DNA of 64,000 nt, taken from positions 7,459,501 to 7,523,500 of the forward strand of contig NZ_JADPZX010000001.1 in the NCBI RefSeq assembly GCF_015712165.1. The letters are read 5' to 3'. The stretch comes from Streptomyces spinoverrucosus. Lineage in GTDB: Bacteria; Actinomycetota; Actinomycetes; Streptomycetales; Streptomycetaceae. Made by a program: the position numbers and the translations under genes. Below, piece by piece: positions 24,435-38,557 of the stretch. Each line of letters starts with the position of its first letter. The stretch's first letter is position 1. Below the pieces are notes generated by a model. It searched no databases. It was not told the origin of the DNA and was given only the letters and a program-made list of their open reading frames with translations.

Positions 24435-25565
24435 CGACCTCCACAGGGGTAACCACGAAGGTCCCCGCCGTACTCGTCCTGGAGGACGGCCGGATCTTCC
24501 GCGGCCGAGCCTACGGGGCGGTGGGGGAGACCTTCGGCGAAGCCGTGTTCTCCACCGGCATGACCGGCTACCAGGAGACCCTCACCGACCCGTCGTACCA
24601 CCGCCAGGTCGTCGTGATGACCGCCCCGCACGTCGGCAACACCGGCGTCAACGACGAGGACCCCGAGTCCAAGAAGATCTGGGTCGCGGGCTACGTCGTA
24701 CGCGACCCCGCGCGCGTGCCCTCCAACTGGCGCTCCCGGCGCTCGCTGGACGAGGAACTGCGCAAGCAGGGCGTCGTCGGCATCTCCGGCATCGACACCC
24801 GCGCGCTGACGCGGCACCTGCGTGAGCGGGGCGCCATGCGCGTCGGCATCTTCTCCGGCAACGCGCTGCCGGACGAGGGCACCATGCTCGCCGAGGTGCG
24901 CCAGGCCCCCGAGATGAAGGGCGCGAACCTCTCCGCCGAGGTCGCCACCACCGAGCCGTACGTCGTGCCCGCGATCGGTGCGAAGAAGTTCACCGTCGCC
25001 GCCGTCGACCTCGGCATCAAGGGCATGACCCCGCACCGGATGGCCGAGCGCGGCATCGAGGTGCACGTGCTGCCCGCCACGGCGAGCGTCGACGATGTGT
25101 ACGCCGTGAACCCGGACGGCGTGTTCTTCTCCAACGGCCCCGGCGACCCCGCCACCGCCGACCACGCCGTCTCGGTCATGCAGGGCGTGCTGGAGCGCGG
25201 CACGCCGCTGTTCGGCATCTGCTTCGGCAACCAGATCCTCGGCCGCGCCCTCGGCTTCGGCACCTACAAGCTGAAGTACGGCCACCGGGGCATCAACCAG
25301 CCGGTGCAGGACCGTACGACCGGCAAGGTCGAGGTCACCGCGCACAACCACGGCTTCGCCGTCGACGCCCCCCTCGACAAGGTCTCCGAGACCCCCTTCG
25401 GCCGCGCCGAGGTCTCCCACGTCTGCCTCAACGACAACGTGGTGGAAGGCCTCCAGCTCCTCGACAGGCCGGCCTTCAGCGTCCAGTACCACCCTGAAGC
25501 GGCAGCGGGCCCGCACGACGCCGCCTACCTGTTCGACCGCTTCGTTTCCCTGATGGAGGGCCAGC

Positions 25566-25573
<8 letters not shown>
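24431..25573 (+). CDS. carA: carbamoyl-phosphate synthase small subunit (glutaminase)
   Basis: Hydrolyses glutamine to supply ammonia to CarB. 380 residues: N-terminal CPSase small-chain domain and a class I glutamine amidotransferase domain. The nucleophile Cys lies in [13 protein letters not shown], and the His and Glu of the triad in [17 protein letters not shown] overlap with the preceding gene; the end overlaps carB by 8 nt. Confidence 0.97.
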
Positions 25574-28874
<3,301 letters not shown>

Positions 28875-28881
28875 CAGCCCC

Positions 28882-28911
28882 GAGGGGGACACCGGAGACG
28901 GTGTCCCCCTC
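28882..28911 (+). terminator. hairpin between carB and pyrD
   Basis: GAGGGGGACACCG (28882-28894) and its perfect complement (28899-28911) form a 13-bp stem closed by a GAGA tetraloop. It begins 7 nt after carB and ends 13 nt before the pyrD ATG. Inside the operon it could reduce read-through or stabilise the upstream mRNA end. Confidence 0.65.
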
Positions 28912-28924
28912 TTCGTGAGGACAC

Positions 28925-30031
28925 ATGTACAAGATTTTTTTCCGTCTCGTCTTCAAGCGCATGGACGCGGAGCAGGCCCACCACCTCGCCTTCCGCTGGA
29001 TCCGCCTTGCCGTCCGCCTTCCCGTCCTGCGCACCTTCGTCGCGGCCGTGCTGGCCCCCCGCTACAAGGAGCTGCGCACCGAGACCCTCGGGCTGCGCAT
29101 GCACGGCCCCTTCGGGCTCGCCGCCGGCTTCGACAAGAACGCCGTCGCCATCGACGGCATGTCGATGCTCGGCTTCAACCACGTCGAGATCGGCACGGTG
29201 ACGGGGGAGCCGCAGCCCGGCAACCCCAGGAAACGGCTGTTCCGGCTGGTGGCGGACCGGGCGCTGATCAACCGCATGGGCTTCAACAACGACGGCTCGC
29301 TGGCCGTCGCCGCCCGCCTGGCCTCGCGCGAGCCGGTCTTCCGGACCGTCGTGGGCGTCAACATCGGCAAGACCAAGGTGGTCCCCGAGGCCGAGGCCGT
29401 CCTGGACTACGTGAAGTCGGCCGAGCGGCTGGCGCCGTACGCCGACTACCTGGTCGTGAACGTCTCCTCGCCCAACACGCCCGGGCTGCGCAACCTCCAG
29501 GCCGTCGAGCATCTGCGGCCCCTGCTGACCGCCGTCCGCGACGCCGCCGACCGGATGGTCACCTCCCGGCGCGTCCCGCTCCTGGTGAAGATCGCGCCCG
29601 ACCTGGCCGACGAGGACATCGACGCCGTCGCCGATCTCGCCGTGGAGCTGGGCCTGGACGGGATCATCGCCACGAACACCACCATCGCGCGCGCGGGACT
29701 CGGTTTGAAATCCGAACCCTCGCTGGTCAAGGAGGTCGGCGGTCTCTCCGGCGCCCCGCTGAAGGCCCGCTCCCTGGAGGTGCTGCGCCGGCTGTACGCG
29801 CGCGTGGGCGACCGGATCACCCTCGTCGGCGTCGGCGGCATCGAGAACGCCGAGGACGCCTGGCAGCGCATCCTGGCCGGCGCCACGCTGGTGCAGGGCT
29901 ACAGCGCCTTCATCTACGAGGGTCCCTTCTGGGCCCGCGCGATCCACAAGGGCCTCGCCGCGCGCCTGCGCACCAGCCCGTACGCCACGCTCGCCGACGC
30001 CGTCGGCGCCGATGTGAGGAAGGCCACATGA
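28925..30031 (+). CDS. pyrD: dihydroorotate dehydrogenase (quinone), class 2
   Basis: Membrane-associated FMN enzyme that oxidises dihydroorotate with quinone. 368 residues. The N-terminal helical segment ([20 protein letters not shown]) is the quinone/membrane-binding part of class 2 enzymes. FMN-binding motifs include [10 protein letters not shown], and the catalytic Ser is in [17 protein letters not shown] 28925 follows GTGAGGACAC. It overlaps pyrF by ATGA. Confidence 0.96.
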   Translation: MYKIFFRLVFKRMDAEQAHHLAFRWIRLAVRLPVLRTFVAAVLAPRYKELRTETLGLRMHGPFGLAAGFDKNAVAIDGMSMLGFNHVEIGTVTGEPQPGNPRKRLFRLVADRALINRMGFNNDGSLAVAARLASREPVFRTVVGVNIGKTKVVPEAEAVLDYVKSAERLAPYADYLVVNVSSPNTPGLRNLQAVEHLRPLLTAVRDAADRMVTSRRVPLLVKIAPDLADEDIDAVADLAVELGLDGIIATNTTIARAGLGLKSEPSLVKEVGGLSGAPLKARSLEVLRRLYARVGDRITLVGVGGIENAEDAWQRILAGATLVQGYSAFIYEGPFWARAIHKGLAARLRTSPYATLADAVGADVRKAT

Positions 30032-30870
30032 GCCTGGAACCCTTTGGCGCACGGCTGCGCCGTGCACTGGACGAGCGCGGCCCGCTCTGCGTCGGCATCG
30101 ACCCGCACGCCTCCCTGCTCGCCGACTGGGGCCTGAACGACGACGTGGCAGGGCTGGAGCGGTTCAGCCGCACGGTCGTCGAGGCGATGGCCGACCGGGT
30201 CGCCGTCCTCAAGCCGCAGAGCGCGTTCTTCGAGCGCTTCGGCTCGCGGGGCGTGGCCGTGCTGGAGAAGGCGGTCCAGGAAGCGCGGGCGGCCGGCGCG
30301 CTGGTCGTCATGGACGCCAAGCGCGGCGACATCGGCTCCACCATGGCCGCGTACGCCGAGTCCTTCCTGCACAAGGGCGCCCCGCTGTTCTCCGACGCGC
30401 TGACCGTCTCGCCGTACCTCGGCTACGGGTCGCTCAGGCCCGCCGTGGAGCTGGCGCGCGAGAACGGCGCGGGTCTGTTCGTGCTGGCGCTGACCTCCAA
30501 CCCCGAGGGCGCGGAGGTCCAGCACGCCGTGCGCGCCGACGGCCGCACCGTCGGCGCCACCATGCTGGCCCACCTGGCCGCCGAGAACGCGGGGGAGGCG
30601 CCGATGGGCTCCTTCGGCGCGGTCGTCGGCGCCACGCTCGGTGACCTGTCGTCGTACGACCTCGACATCAACGGTCCCCTGCTCGCCCCCGGAATCGGTG
30701 CCCAGGGTGCCACTCCGGCCGACCTTCCCGGGGTTTTCGGGGCCGCCGTGCGCAATGTCGTGCCGAACGTCAGCCGGGGTGTGCTGCGGCACGGTAACGA
30801 CGTGGTCGCTCTGCGTACCGCCGCGGACCGCTTCGCGGAGGAGATCCGGGCCGCCGTGGCGGCGGGCTGA
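30028..30870 (+). CDS. pyrF: orotidine 5'-phosphate decarboxylase
   Basis: Last step to UMP. 280 residues, the longer type 2 OMPDC. The catalytic charge network is in [19 protein letters not shown], and the C-terminal phosphate site is [15 protein letters not shown]. It closes the pyr operon; the stop is followed by a 288-nt gap before mihF. Confidence 0.97.
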   Translation: MSLEPFGARLRRALDERGPLCVGIDPHASLLADWGLNDDVAGLERFSRTVVEAMADRVAVLKPQSAFFERFGSRGVAVLEKAVQEARAAGALVVMDAKRGDIGSTMAAYAESFLHKGAPLFSDALTVSPYLGYGSLRPAVELARENGAGLFVLALTSNPEGAEVQHAVRADGRTVGATMLAHLAAENAGEAPMGSFGAVVGATLGDLSSYDLDINGPLLAPGIGAQGATPADLPGVFGAAVRNVVPNVSRGVLRHGNDVVALRTAADRFAEEIRAAVAAG

Positions 30871-31158
30871 GGTCCCGACCAGGGCTTTGGATCCGACTTG
30901 AGGCTGGATACATCCTCAAATCCAGGGCAGTATGTCTGAAATATCCTGTCCTGACAGAGGCTGACCAGGACTTTTCCGCTGTTCTCGCTGACTCTGGCGG
31001 ACTTGACCGCTAGTCTCCGACGTGTGGGGGCGCCTCCCACGCCCTCAAGGCAGTGGGGGAGAGCGGGCGAGCGTGTTGCTCGTGGCTCCCCAGGTGTGGG
31101 GCGACTAGGTTCCTCACCGGTCCGTATCCGACAGTTCGACATCCGAGGTGACGTAGGC
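30871..31158 (+). other. 288-nt intergenic region upstream of mihF
   Basis: No gene is seen. At 30898-30925 two six-base inverted repeats interleave (TTGAGG/CCTCAA and CTGGAT/ATCCAG). The rest probably holds the mihF promoter, but I cannot place one with confidence. Confidence 0.35.
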
Positions 31159-31482
31159 GTGGCTCTTCCGCCCCTTACCCCCGAACAGCGCGCAGCCGCG
31201 CTCGAAAAGGCCGCCGCGGCTCGCCGGGAGCGGGCCGAGGTCAAGAATCGACTCAAGCACTCCGGCGCCTCCCTTCACGAGGTCATCAAGCAGGGCCAGG
31301 AGAACGACGTCATCGGCAAGATGAAGGTCTCCGCCCTCCTTGAGTCCCTGCCGGGCGTGGGCAAGGTCCGCGCCAAGCAGATCATGGAGCGACTCGGCAT
31401 CTCCGAGAGCCGCCGCGTGCGTGGTCTCGGTTCCAACCAGATCGCCTCCCTCGAGCGTGAGTTCGGCAGCACCGGTTCCTGA
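31159..31482 (+). CDS. mihF: integration host factor, actinobacterial type (sIHF/mIHF)
   Basis: Small nucleoid-associated protein, 107 residues, unrelated to HU/IHF of enterobacteria. The N-terminal long helix is [21 protein letters not shown] helix-two-turn-helix-like DNA-binding part follows ([20 protein letters not shown], then [12 protein letters not shown]). In Streptomyces sIHF affects chromosome compaction, sporulation and antibiotic production. GTG 31159 follows GAGGTG with 9-nt spacing and gives the usual length. Confidence 0.95.
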   Translation: MALPPLTPEQRAAALEKAAAARRERAEVKNRLKHSGASLHEVIKQGQENDVIGKMKVSALLESLPGVGKVRAKQIMERLGISESRRVRGLGSNQIASLEREFGSTGS

Positions 31483-31494
31483 CCTTCGGAGGAC

Positions 31495-31512
31495 CCCGGG
31501 ACTGGTCCCGGG
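31495..31512 (+). terminator. short hairpin between mihF and gmk
   Basis: CCCGGGACTGGTCCCGGG is a near-perfect inverted repeat starting 13 nt after the mihF stop. It may be a weak terminator or mRNA end stabiliser. Confidence 0.45.
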
Positions 31513-31541
31513 CACTCCGGTACAGCTGGAATAATCGCTGC

Positions 31542-32099
31542 ATGAGTGAACGTCCGCGGCTGACCGTGCTCTCCGGACCCTCCGGGGTCGGCAAGAGCAC
31601 GGTCGTCGCCCATATGCGCAAGGAACACCCCGAGGTCTGGCTCTCGGTGTCGGCGACGACCCGCAAGCCGCGCCCCGGCGAGCGGCACGGAGTCCACTAC
31701 TTCTTCGTCACCGACGACGAGATGGACAAGCTGATCGCCAACGGCGAACTGCTGGAGTGGGCCGAGTTCGCCGGCAACCGCTACGGCACGCCGCGTGCGG
31801 CCGTGCTGGAGCGGCTGGAGAAGGGTGAGCCCGTCCTGCTGGAGATCGACCTTCAGGGTGCCCGGCAGGTGCGGGAGTCCATGCCCGAAGCCCAGCTGGT
31901 GTTCCTCGCTCCGCCCTCCTGGGAGGAGCTGGTGCGCAGACTCACCGGCCGGGGCACCGAGCCGCCCGAGGTGATCGAGCGGCGGCTTGCCGCGGCGAAG
32001 GTCGAACTGGCGGCGGAGCCGGAGTTCGACGAGACCCTGGTCAACACCTCCGTCAAGGACGTGGCTCGTGAGCTGCTAGCCTTGATGGACGTTGTGTGA
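31542..32099 (+). CDS. gmk: guanylate kinase
   Basis: Phosphorylates GMP to GDP. 185 residues with P-loop [16 protein letters not shown]-binding [20 protein letters not shown] and lid [14 protein letters not shown]. The next gene, rpoZ, is 51 nt downstream, a common actinobacterial pair. Confidence 0.97.
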   Translation: MSERPRLTVLSGPSGVGKSTVVAHMRKEHPEVWLSVSATTRKPRPGERHGVHYFFVTDDEMDKLIANGELLEWAEFAGNRYGTPRAAVLERLEKGEPVLLEIDLQGARQVRESMPEAQLVFLAPPSWEELVRRLTGRGTEPPEVIERRLAAAKVELAAEPEFDETLVNTSVKDVARELLALMDVV

Positions 32100-32150
32100 T
32101 CGTCACCGATCATTCACACTGAATCTTTCCCATCCATCGGAAGGTAGAGC

Positions 32151-32423
32151 GTGTCCTCTTCCATCTCCGCGCCCGAGGGCATCATCAACCCGCCGATCGA
32201 CGAGCTCCTCGAGGCGACCGACTCGAAGTACAGCCTCGTGATCTACGCGGCCAAGCGGGCCCGCCAGATCAACGCGTACTACTCGCAGCTCGGCGAGGGT
32301 CTGCTCGAGTACGTCGGTCCGCTTGTCGACACCCACGTCCACGAGAAGCCTCTCTCGATCGCCCTGCGCGAGATCAACGCGGGTCTGCTGACGTCCGAGG
32401 CCGTCGAGGGCCCGGCGCAGTAA
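32151..32423 (+). CDS. rpoZ: RNA polymerase omega subunit
   Basis: 90 residues. Omega wraps the beta-prime C-terminus and assists RNA polymerase assembly. The conserved block [20 protein letters not shown] is present, and [13 protein letters not shown] near the end is characteristic. GTG start at 32151 after GGAAGGTAGAGC. Confidence 0.96.
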   Translation: MSSSISAPEGIINPPIDELLEATDSKYSLVIYAAKRARQINAYYSQLGEGLLEYVGPLVDTHVHEKPLSIALREINAGLLTSEAVEGPAQ

Positions 32424-32452
32424 GTCATATCTGCAGATCGCAGTAGGTTTTT

Positions 32453-32487
32453 CCACAGGCCCGGCAGCGCGACTGTCGGGCCTGTGG
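32453..32487 (+). terminator. hairpin between rpoZ and coaBC
   Basis: CCACAGGCCCG (32453-32463) pairs perfectly with CGGGCCTGTGG (32477-32487), directly preceded by a TTTTT run. It probably ends or attenuates the gmk-rpoZ transcript. Confidence 0.65.
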
Positions 32488-32534
32488 TGTGTCATAGACG
32501 CGTACGCCGTACAAGTCGAGTCCGGGGAGAGACG

Positions 32535-33740
32535 GTGGACAAGCCCAAGGTCGTTCTGGGGGTGAGCGGTGGCATCGCCGCGTACAAGGCCTGTGAGCTG
32601 CTGCGACGGCTGACGGAGTCGGGCCACGACGTACGCGTCGTCCCCACCGCCTCCGCGCTGCACTTCGTCGGCGCCGCGACTTGGTCCGCGCTGTCCGGCC
32701 ATCCCGTCTCCACGGAGGTCTGGGACGACGTCCACGAGGTCCCGCACGTCCGCATCGGCCAGCAGGCCGACCTGGTGGTCGTCGCTCCGGCCACCGCCGA
32801 CATGCTCGCCAAGGCCGCCCACGGCCTCGCCGACGACCTGCTGACCAACACCCTGCTCACCGCCCGCTGCCCGGTCGTCTTCGCCCCCGCCATGCACACC
32901 GAGATGTGGGAGCACCCGGCCACCCAGGAGAACGTGGCGACGCTGCGCCGCCGGGGCGCGGTCGTCATCGAGCCCGCCGTCGGCCGCCTCACCGGCGTCG
33001 ACACCGGCAAGGGCCGGCTGCCCGAGCCCGCCGAGATCTTCGAGGTCTGCCGCCGCGTGCTGGTCCGCGGTGCCACCGAGCCGGACCTCAGCGGCCGCCA
33101 CGTCGTCGTCAGCGCCGGCGGCACCCGCGAGCCGCTCGACCCCGTCCGCTTCCTCGGCAACCGCTCCTCCGGCAAGCAGGGCTACGCCCTCGCGCGCACG
33201 GCCGCGGCGCGGGGCGCCCGCGTCACGCTGGTCGCCGCGAACACCACCGGGCTGCCCGACCCGGCCGGTGTGGACGTCGTCCAGGTCGGCACGGCGGTGC
33301 AGCTGCGTGAGGCGGTGCTGAAGGCGGCCGCGGACGCCGACGCGGTCGTGATGGCGGCGGCGGTCGCCGACTTCCGCCCGGCGACATACGCGGCCGGAAA
33401 GATCAAGAAGCAGGACGGTCAGGACCCCGAGCCCGTCGTGCTCGTCCGGAATCCGGACATCCTCGCGGAGATCTCGACCGACCGCGCCCGCCCCGGACAG
33501 GTGATCGTCGGCTTCGCCGCAGAGACGGACGACGTCCTCGCCAACGGCCGCAAGAAACTGGAGCGCAAGGGCTGTGATCTGCTCGTGGTGAACGAGGTCG
33601 GCGAGCGCAAGACCTTCGGCTCAGAGCAGAACGAAGCGGTGGTGCTCGGCGCCGACGGCAGCGAAACGCCCGTGCCGTACGGCCCCAAGGAAGCGCTGGC
33701 CGACACGGTCTGGGACCTCGTGGCGGCCCGTCTGGGGTGA
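32535..33740 (+). CDS. coaBC: bifunctional phosphopantothenoylcysteine decarboxylase/synthetase
   Basis: Two steps of coenzyme A synthesis in one 401-residue protein. The N-terminal flavoprotein CoaC domain (1-180) has VSGGIAAYKACELLRRL and APAMHTEMWEHPAT. The C-terminal CoaB domain begins at SAGGTREPLDPVRFLGNRSS and carries the Lys-rich AAGKIKKQDG segment. The CoaC motif has His where enterobacterial enzymes have Asn (PAMN), as in other actinobacteria. GTG 32535 follows GGGGAGAG. Confidence 0.96.
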   Translation: MDKPKVVLGVSGGIAAYKACELLRRLTESGHDVRVVPTASALHFVGAATWSALSGHPVSTEVWDDVHEVPHVRIGQQADLVVVAPATADMLAKAAHGLADDLLTNTLLTARCPVVFAPAMHTEMWEHPATQENVATLRRRGAVVIEPAVGRLTGVDTGKGRLPEPAEIFEVCRRVLVRGATEPDLSGRHVVVSAGGTREPLDPVRFLGNRSSGKQGYALARTAAARGARVTLVAANTTGLPDPAGVDVVQVGTAVQLREAVLKAAADADAVVMAAAVADFRPATYAAGKIKKQDGQDPEPVVLVRNPDILAEISTDRARPGQVIVGFAAETDDVLANGRKKLERKGCDLLVVNEVGERKTFGSEQNEAVVLGADGSETPVPYGPKEALADTVWDLVAARLG

Positions 33741-33978
33741 TTGCCACAAGGTCCGCGCGCTGCCCCCGGACCTGTACATTCGCGGTGTGGCGCCCCTGGC
33801 CAAGGTCGCCGCACATTGGGCAGAATGCCCGTGCCGCAGGTCACAGGGCTCCCGAGAGGCGAGACGGTGACTTCGTGGCGGAGAGCGACCGATAAACTGT
33901 TGTCGGACGTCGTCGGGCGCAGCCCCCGTCCCGTCCACCAATGATCAGCCAGCAGCCGCTGCAACCCCAGGGAGCGTT
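33741..33978 (+). promoter_or_regulatory. metK upstream region
   Basis: 238 nt with no convincing gene. TAAACT (33893-33898) is a candidate -10 box. I looked for a SAM riboswitch-like core and did not find one. AGGGAGCG just before the GTG start of metK is a good ribosome-binding site. Confidence 0.35.
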
Positions 33979-35187
33979 GTGTCCCGTCGCCTGTTCACCT
34001 CGGAGTCCGTGACCGAGGGTCACCCCGACAAGATCGCTGACCAGATCAGCGACACCATTCTCGACGCGCTTCTGCGCGAGGACCCGACCTCCCGGGTCGC
34101 CGTCGAGACCCTGATCACGACCGGTTTGGTGCACGTGGCCGGAGAGGTCACGACCAAGGCCTACGCGCCGATCCCGCAGCTGGTCCGGGACAAGATCCTG
34201 GAGATCGGCTACGACTCTTCGAAGAAGGGCTTCGACGGCGCCTCCTGTGGTGTCTCGGTCTCGATCGGCGCGCAGTCCCCGGACATCGCGCAGGGTGTGG
34301 ACACGGCGTACGAGAGCCGGGTCGAGGGCGACGACGACGAGCTCGACAAGCAGGGCGCCGGTGACCAGGGCCTGATGTTCGGCTACGCCTCGGACGAGAC
34401 GCCGACGCTGATGCCGCTGCCGATCTTCCTGGCGCACCGTCTGTCCAAGCGCCTGTCGGACGTGCGCAAGAACGGCACGATCCCCTACCTGCGCCCGGAC
34501 GGCAAGACGCAGGTCACCATCGAGTACGACGGCGACAAGGCCGTCCGCCTCGACACGGTCGTCGTCTCCTCGCAGCACGCCAGCGACATCGACCTGGAGT
34601 CCCTGCTGGCGCCGGACATCCGCGAGTTCGTGGTCGAGCCGGAGCTCAAGGCGCTCCTGGACGAGGGCATCAAGCTCGACACCGAGGGCTACCGCCTGCT
34701 GGTGAACCCGACCGGCCGCTTCGAGATCGGCGGCCCGATGGGCGACGCCGGCCTGACCGGCCGCAAGATCATCATCGACACGTACGGCGGCATGGCCCGC
34801 CACGGTGGCGGCGCCTTCTCGGGCAAGGACCCGTCCAAGGTCGACCGCTCGGCGGCGTACGCGATGCGCTGGGTCGCCAAGAACGTCGTCGCCGCGGGCC
34901 TGGCGTCCCGCTGCGAGGTCCAGGTGGCGTACGCCATCGGCAAGGCCGAGCCGGTCGGTCTGTTCGTCGAGACCTTCGGCACCGCCAAGATCGACCACGA
35001 GAAGATCGAGAAGGCCATCGACGAGGTATTCGACCTCCGCCCGGCCGCCATCATCCGCGACCTCGACCTGCTCCGGCCGATCTACGCCCAGACCGCGGCG
35101 TACGGTCACTTCGGCCGTGAGCTTCCCGACTTCACCTGGGAGCGCACGGACCGCGTGGACGCGCTGCGCGCGGCCGCGGGGCTGTAG
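33979..35187 (+). CDS. metK: S-adenosylmethionine synthetase
   Basis: Makes AdoMet from methionine and ATP. 402 residues with all signature motifs: [12 protein letters not shown] near the start, [12 protein letters not shown], and [19 protein letters not shown]. In Streptomyces MetK activity strongly affects antibiotic production and differentiation. It is followed by a strong terminator. Confidence 0.98.
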   Translation: MSRRLFTSESVTEGHPDKIADQISDTILDALLREDPTSRVAVETLITTGLVHVAGEVTTKAYAPIPQLVRDKILEIGYDSSKKGFDGASCGVSVSIGAQSPDIAQGVDTAYESRVEGDDDELDKQGAGDQGLMFGYASDETPTLMPLPIFLAHRLSKRLSDVRKNGTIPYLRPDGKTQVTIEYDGDKAVRLDTVVVSSQHASDIDLESLLAPDIREFVVEPELKALLDEGIKLDTEGYRLLVNPTGRFEIGGPMGDAGLTGRKIIIDTYGGMARHGGGAFSGKDPSKVDRSAAYAMRWVAKNVVAAGLASRCEVQVAYAIGKAEPVGLFVETFGTAKIDHEKIEKAIDEVFDLRPAAIIRDLDLLRPIYAQTAAYGHFGRELPDFTWERTDRVDALRAAAGL

Positions 35188-35210
35188 GTCCCCATCGCCT
35201 GATGCCTGAT

Positions 35211-35245
35211 GTGAGGCCCGGTTCCCTTCGGGGGCCGGGCCTCAC
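35211..35245 (+). terminator. metK terminator
   Basis: GTGAGGCCCGG (35211-35221) pairs with CCGGGCCTCAC (35235-35245). The interior continues as CCC-TTCG-GGG with a stable UUCG tetraloop. It lies 23 nt after the metK stop. Confidence 0.85.
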
Positions 35246-35287
35246 GGCGTATGCGCCGCGGCCGAGGTGATCTCGGGCCGGCGTCGG

Positions 35288-35311
35288 TTGTCAGTGGTGT
35301 TTGGTAAGAAT
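35288..35311 (+). promoter_or_regulatory. RecA-independent DNA-damage promoter motif before priA
   Basis: TTGTCAGTG (35288-35296), eight bases, then TAAGAAT (35305-35311). Its distance to the GTG start of priA is the same as that of the rarA copy to its GTG. The -10 has A rather than T at the sixth base, so the match is slightly weaker than at rarA. Confidence 0.65.
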
Positions 35312-35317
35312 GCAAGC

Positions 35318-37471
35318 GTGAGCAGCGAGAACAGCCGGGGGGACGGCGGCGCGGAGGGTGCGCCGCCGGAGCAGCTCGCGTTCATTCGGGAGAGCGTCCG
35401 CAGGGCCAAGGCGCCCCGGGCCAAGCCGCGTACGTGGCGGGGGGCGGCGCTGGCCAAGGAGCTGCCCGTCGCGCGGGTCCTCGTGGACAAGGGCGTGCTC
35501 CATCTCGACCGGTACTTCGACTACGCCGTGCCCGAGGAGCTCGACGCCGAGGCGCAGCCCGGGGTGCGGGTCCGGGTGCGGTTCGGGGCCGGACGGCATC
35601 GGGTGCGGGAAGGACGCCGTGAGGGCGGCGGCCTGATCGACGGGTTCCTCGTCGAGCGGCGGGCCGAGTCGGACTACTCGGGGCCGCTGGCGGCGCTGGC
35701 GCAGGTGGTGTCCCCGGAGCCGGTACTGAGCGAGGAACTGCTGGGACTGGCCCGGGCCGTGGCCGACCGGTACGCCGGGAGCCTCGCCGATGTGCTGCAG
35801 CTCGCCGTGCCGCCGCGCAGCGCCCGCGCCGAGCAGCGACCGTCGCCCGCCCCGCAGCCGCCGCCCCCGGCGCCCGAGACGGGGTCCTGGGCGCGTTACG
35901 AGCGGGGGACCGCCTTCCTGGAGGCGCTGGCCTCCGGGGGAGCTCCACGGGCCGTTTGGAACGCCCTGCCCGGGCCCGAGTGGAGTGCCGAGCTGGCCCG
36001 CGCCGTCGCCGCGACACTGGCCTCGGGACGCGGCGCGCTGGTTGTCGTACCGGATGGCCGGACCGCCTCTCGGGTGGACGCCGAGTTGACGGCTCTCCTG
36101 GGTGAGGGGCGGCACGCGCTGTTGACGGCCGACGCGGGTCCGGAGAAGCGGTACCGGGAGTGGCTCGCCGTGCGGCGCGGGTCGGTGCGGGCCGTGGTGG
36201 GGACGCGGGCCGCCATGTTCGCGCCGGTTCAGGACCTCGGGCTGGTCGCCATCTGGGACGACGGGGACGACAGCCACAGCGAGCAGCACGCGCCGCAGCC
36301 CCATGCGAGGGACGTGCTGCTGTTGCGCGCCGCCCAGGACAAGTGCGGTTTTCTGCTGGGCAGTTGGAGCTGCACGGTGGAGGCCGCGCAGCTCGTGGAG
36401 AGCGGATGGGCGCGGCCGTTGGTCGCCGTGCGGGAGCAGGTGCGGGCCGCCGCGCCGCTGATACGGACCGTGGGGGATCAGGATCTGGCGCGGGACGAGG
36501 CCGCGCGGGCCGCCCGGCTGCCGACCCTCGCCTGGCAGGTGGTCCGGGACGGGCTGCGGCTCGGGCCGGTGCTGGTGCAGGTGCCGCGGCGCGGGTACGT
36601 GCCCCGGATGGCCTGTGCGCAGTGCCGGACGCCCGCGCGGTGCCGGCACTGCGCGGGTCCGTTGGAGGCGCGGGACTCCGATGCGCTGCGCTGCGGGTGG
36701 TGCGGGCGGGAGGAGGACGCGTGGCACTGCCCGGAGTGCGGGGCGTTCCGGTTGCGGGCGCAGGTCGTGGGGGCGCGGCGGACCGCCGAGGAGCTGGGGC
36801 GGGCCTTTCCTGCGGTGCCGGTGCGGACGTCCGGGCGGGAGCATGTGCTGGACACGGTGCCGGCGGCGCCTGCGCTGGTGGTCAGTACGCCGGGAGCCGA
36901 GCCCGTCGCCGAGGGCGGGTATGCGGCGGCGCTGCTGCTCGACGGGTGGGCCATGCTCGGGCGGCCCGATCTGCGGGCCGGTGAGGACGCGCTGCGGCGC
37001 TGGATCGGGGCCTCGGCGCTCGTGCGGCCGCAGGGTGACGGCGGGGCCGTGGTCGTCGTCGCCGAGCCGACGTTGCGGCCGGTGCAGGCGCTGGTGCGGT
37101 GGGATCCCGTGGGGCATGCGGTGCGGGAGCTGGCCGAGCGGGCCGAGCTGGGGTTTCCGCCGGTGTCGCGGATGGCGGCCGTATCGGGGACGGCGGAGGC
37201 GGTCGCCGAGTTTCTGGGGATGGTGGAACTGCCGTCGGAGGCCGAGGTGTTGGGGCCTGTTCCGCTGCCCGTCACGCCGGTCGCGGCGGGGCGCTCGCGA
37301 CGGCCGGGGGCGCCGCCCGCCGGGGAGCAGTGGGTGCGGGCGCTGGTCCGGGTGCCGCCGGGGCGGGGGGCCGCGCTGGCGGCCGCGCTGAAGGCCGTTC
37401 AGGCGGCGCGGATGGCTCGGGGGAGTGGGGCGGCGGTGCGGGTGCGGATCGATCCGCCTGACATCGGCTGA
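35318..37471 (+). CDS. priA: primosomal protein N' (PriA), helicase-degenerate actinobacterial form
   Basis: Replication restart factor, 717 residues. The N-terminal 3'BD-type DNA-binding domain (RVLVDKGVLHLDRYFDYAVP) and the zinc-binding Cys pairs (CAQCRTPARCRHC; RCGWCG; CPECG) are preserved. The ATPase motifs are not: the Walker A position reads ALPGPEWSAE, and the DEEH box reads WDDGDDSHSEQ. Actinobacterial PriA is known to lack recognisable helicase motifs and probably acts as a structural loader. GTG 35318 lies 13 nt after the -10 TA and has no Shine-Dalgarno, which suggests a leaderless mRNA. Confidence 0.93.
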   Translation: MSSENSRGDGGAEGAPPEQLAFIRESVRRAKAPRAKPRTWRGAALAKELPVARVLVDKGVLHLDRYFDYAVPEELDAEAQPGVRVRVRFGAGRHRVREGRREGGGLIDGFLVERRAESDYSGPLAALAQVVSPEPVLSEELLGLARAVADRYAGSLADVLQLAVPPRSARAEQRPSPAPQPPPPAPETGSWARYERGTAFLEALASGGAPRAVWNALPGPEWSAELARAVAATLASGRGALVVVPDGRTASRVDAELTALLGEGRHALLTADAGPEKRYREWLAVRRGSVRAVVGTRAAMFAPVQDLGLVAIWDDGDDSHSEQHAPQPHARDVLLLRAAQDKCGFLLGSWSCTVEAAQLVESGWARPLVAVREQVRAAAPLIRTVGDQDLARDEAARAARLPTLAWQVVRDGLRLGPVLVQVPRRGYVPRMACAQCRTPARCRHCAGPLEARDSDALRCGWCGREEDAWHCPECGAFRLRAQVVGARRTAEELGRAFPAVPVRTSGREHVLDTVPAAPALVVSTPGAEPVAEGGYAAALLLDGWAMLGRPDLRAGEDALRRWIGASALVRPQGDGGAVVVVAEPTLRPVQALVRWDPVGHAVRELAERAELGFPPVSRMAAVSGTAEAVAEFLGMVELPSEAEVLGPVPLPVTPVAAGRSRRPGAPPAGEQWVRALVRVPPGRGAALAAALKAVQAARMARGSGAAVRVRIDPPDIG

Positions 37472-37490
37472 GCCCCGTTAGGCGGGGGCG

Positions 37491-37645
37491 GGTCCTGGGC
37501 GGATGCGGTTGCGTGGTCATTGCTGAGGTGGGTGGCCTGGCTGGGGGTGGTGGGTTCTGGGTGGATGGGGTTGCGTGGTCATCGCTGAGGACGGCGGCCC
37601 GCTGGAGGTGGTGCGTCCCGGGCGGATGCGGTTGCGTGAATACGG
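37491..37645 (+). repeat. imperfect ~62-bp direct repeats after priA
   Basis: Segments at 37491-37528 and 37553-37590 are near-identical (core GGTTGCGTGGTCAT, then GCTGAGG). A third, shorter copy starts at about 37614 (GGGCGGATGCGGTTGCGTGA). The period is about 62 bp. No gene is supported here. Confidence 0.65.
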
Positions 37646-37706
37646 TGCGGATACGGCTGCCCTCCCGGGCGTGGCCGGGAGGGCGGGTCCGGCAGCCGGA
37701 GTGGGG

Positions 37707-38557
<851 letters not shown>

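Noticed and set aside
33741..33978. SAM riboswitch upstream of metK
   Set aside because: No SAM-I, SAM-II or SAM-IV-like conserved core could be recognised by eye; a covariance-model search would be decisive.
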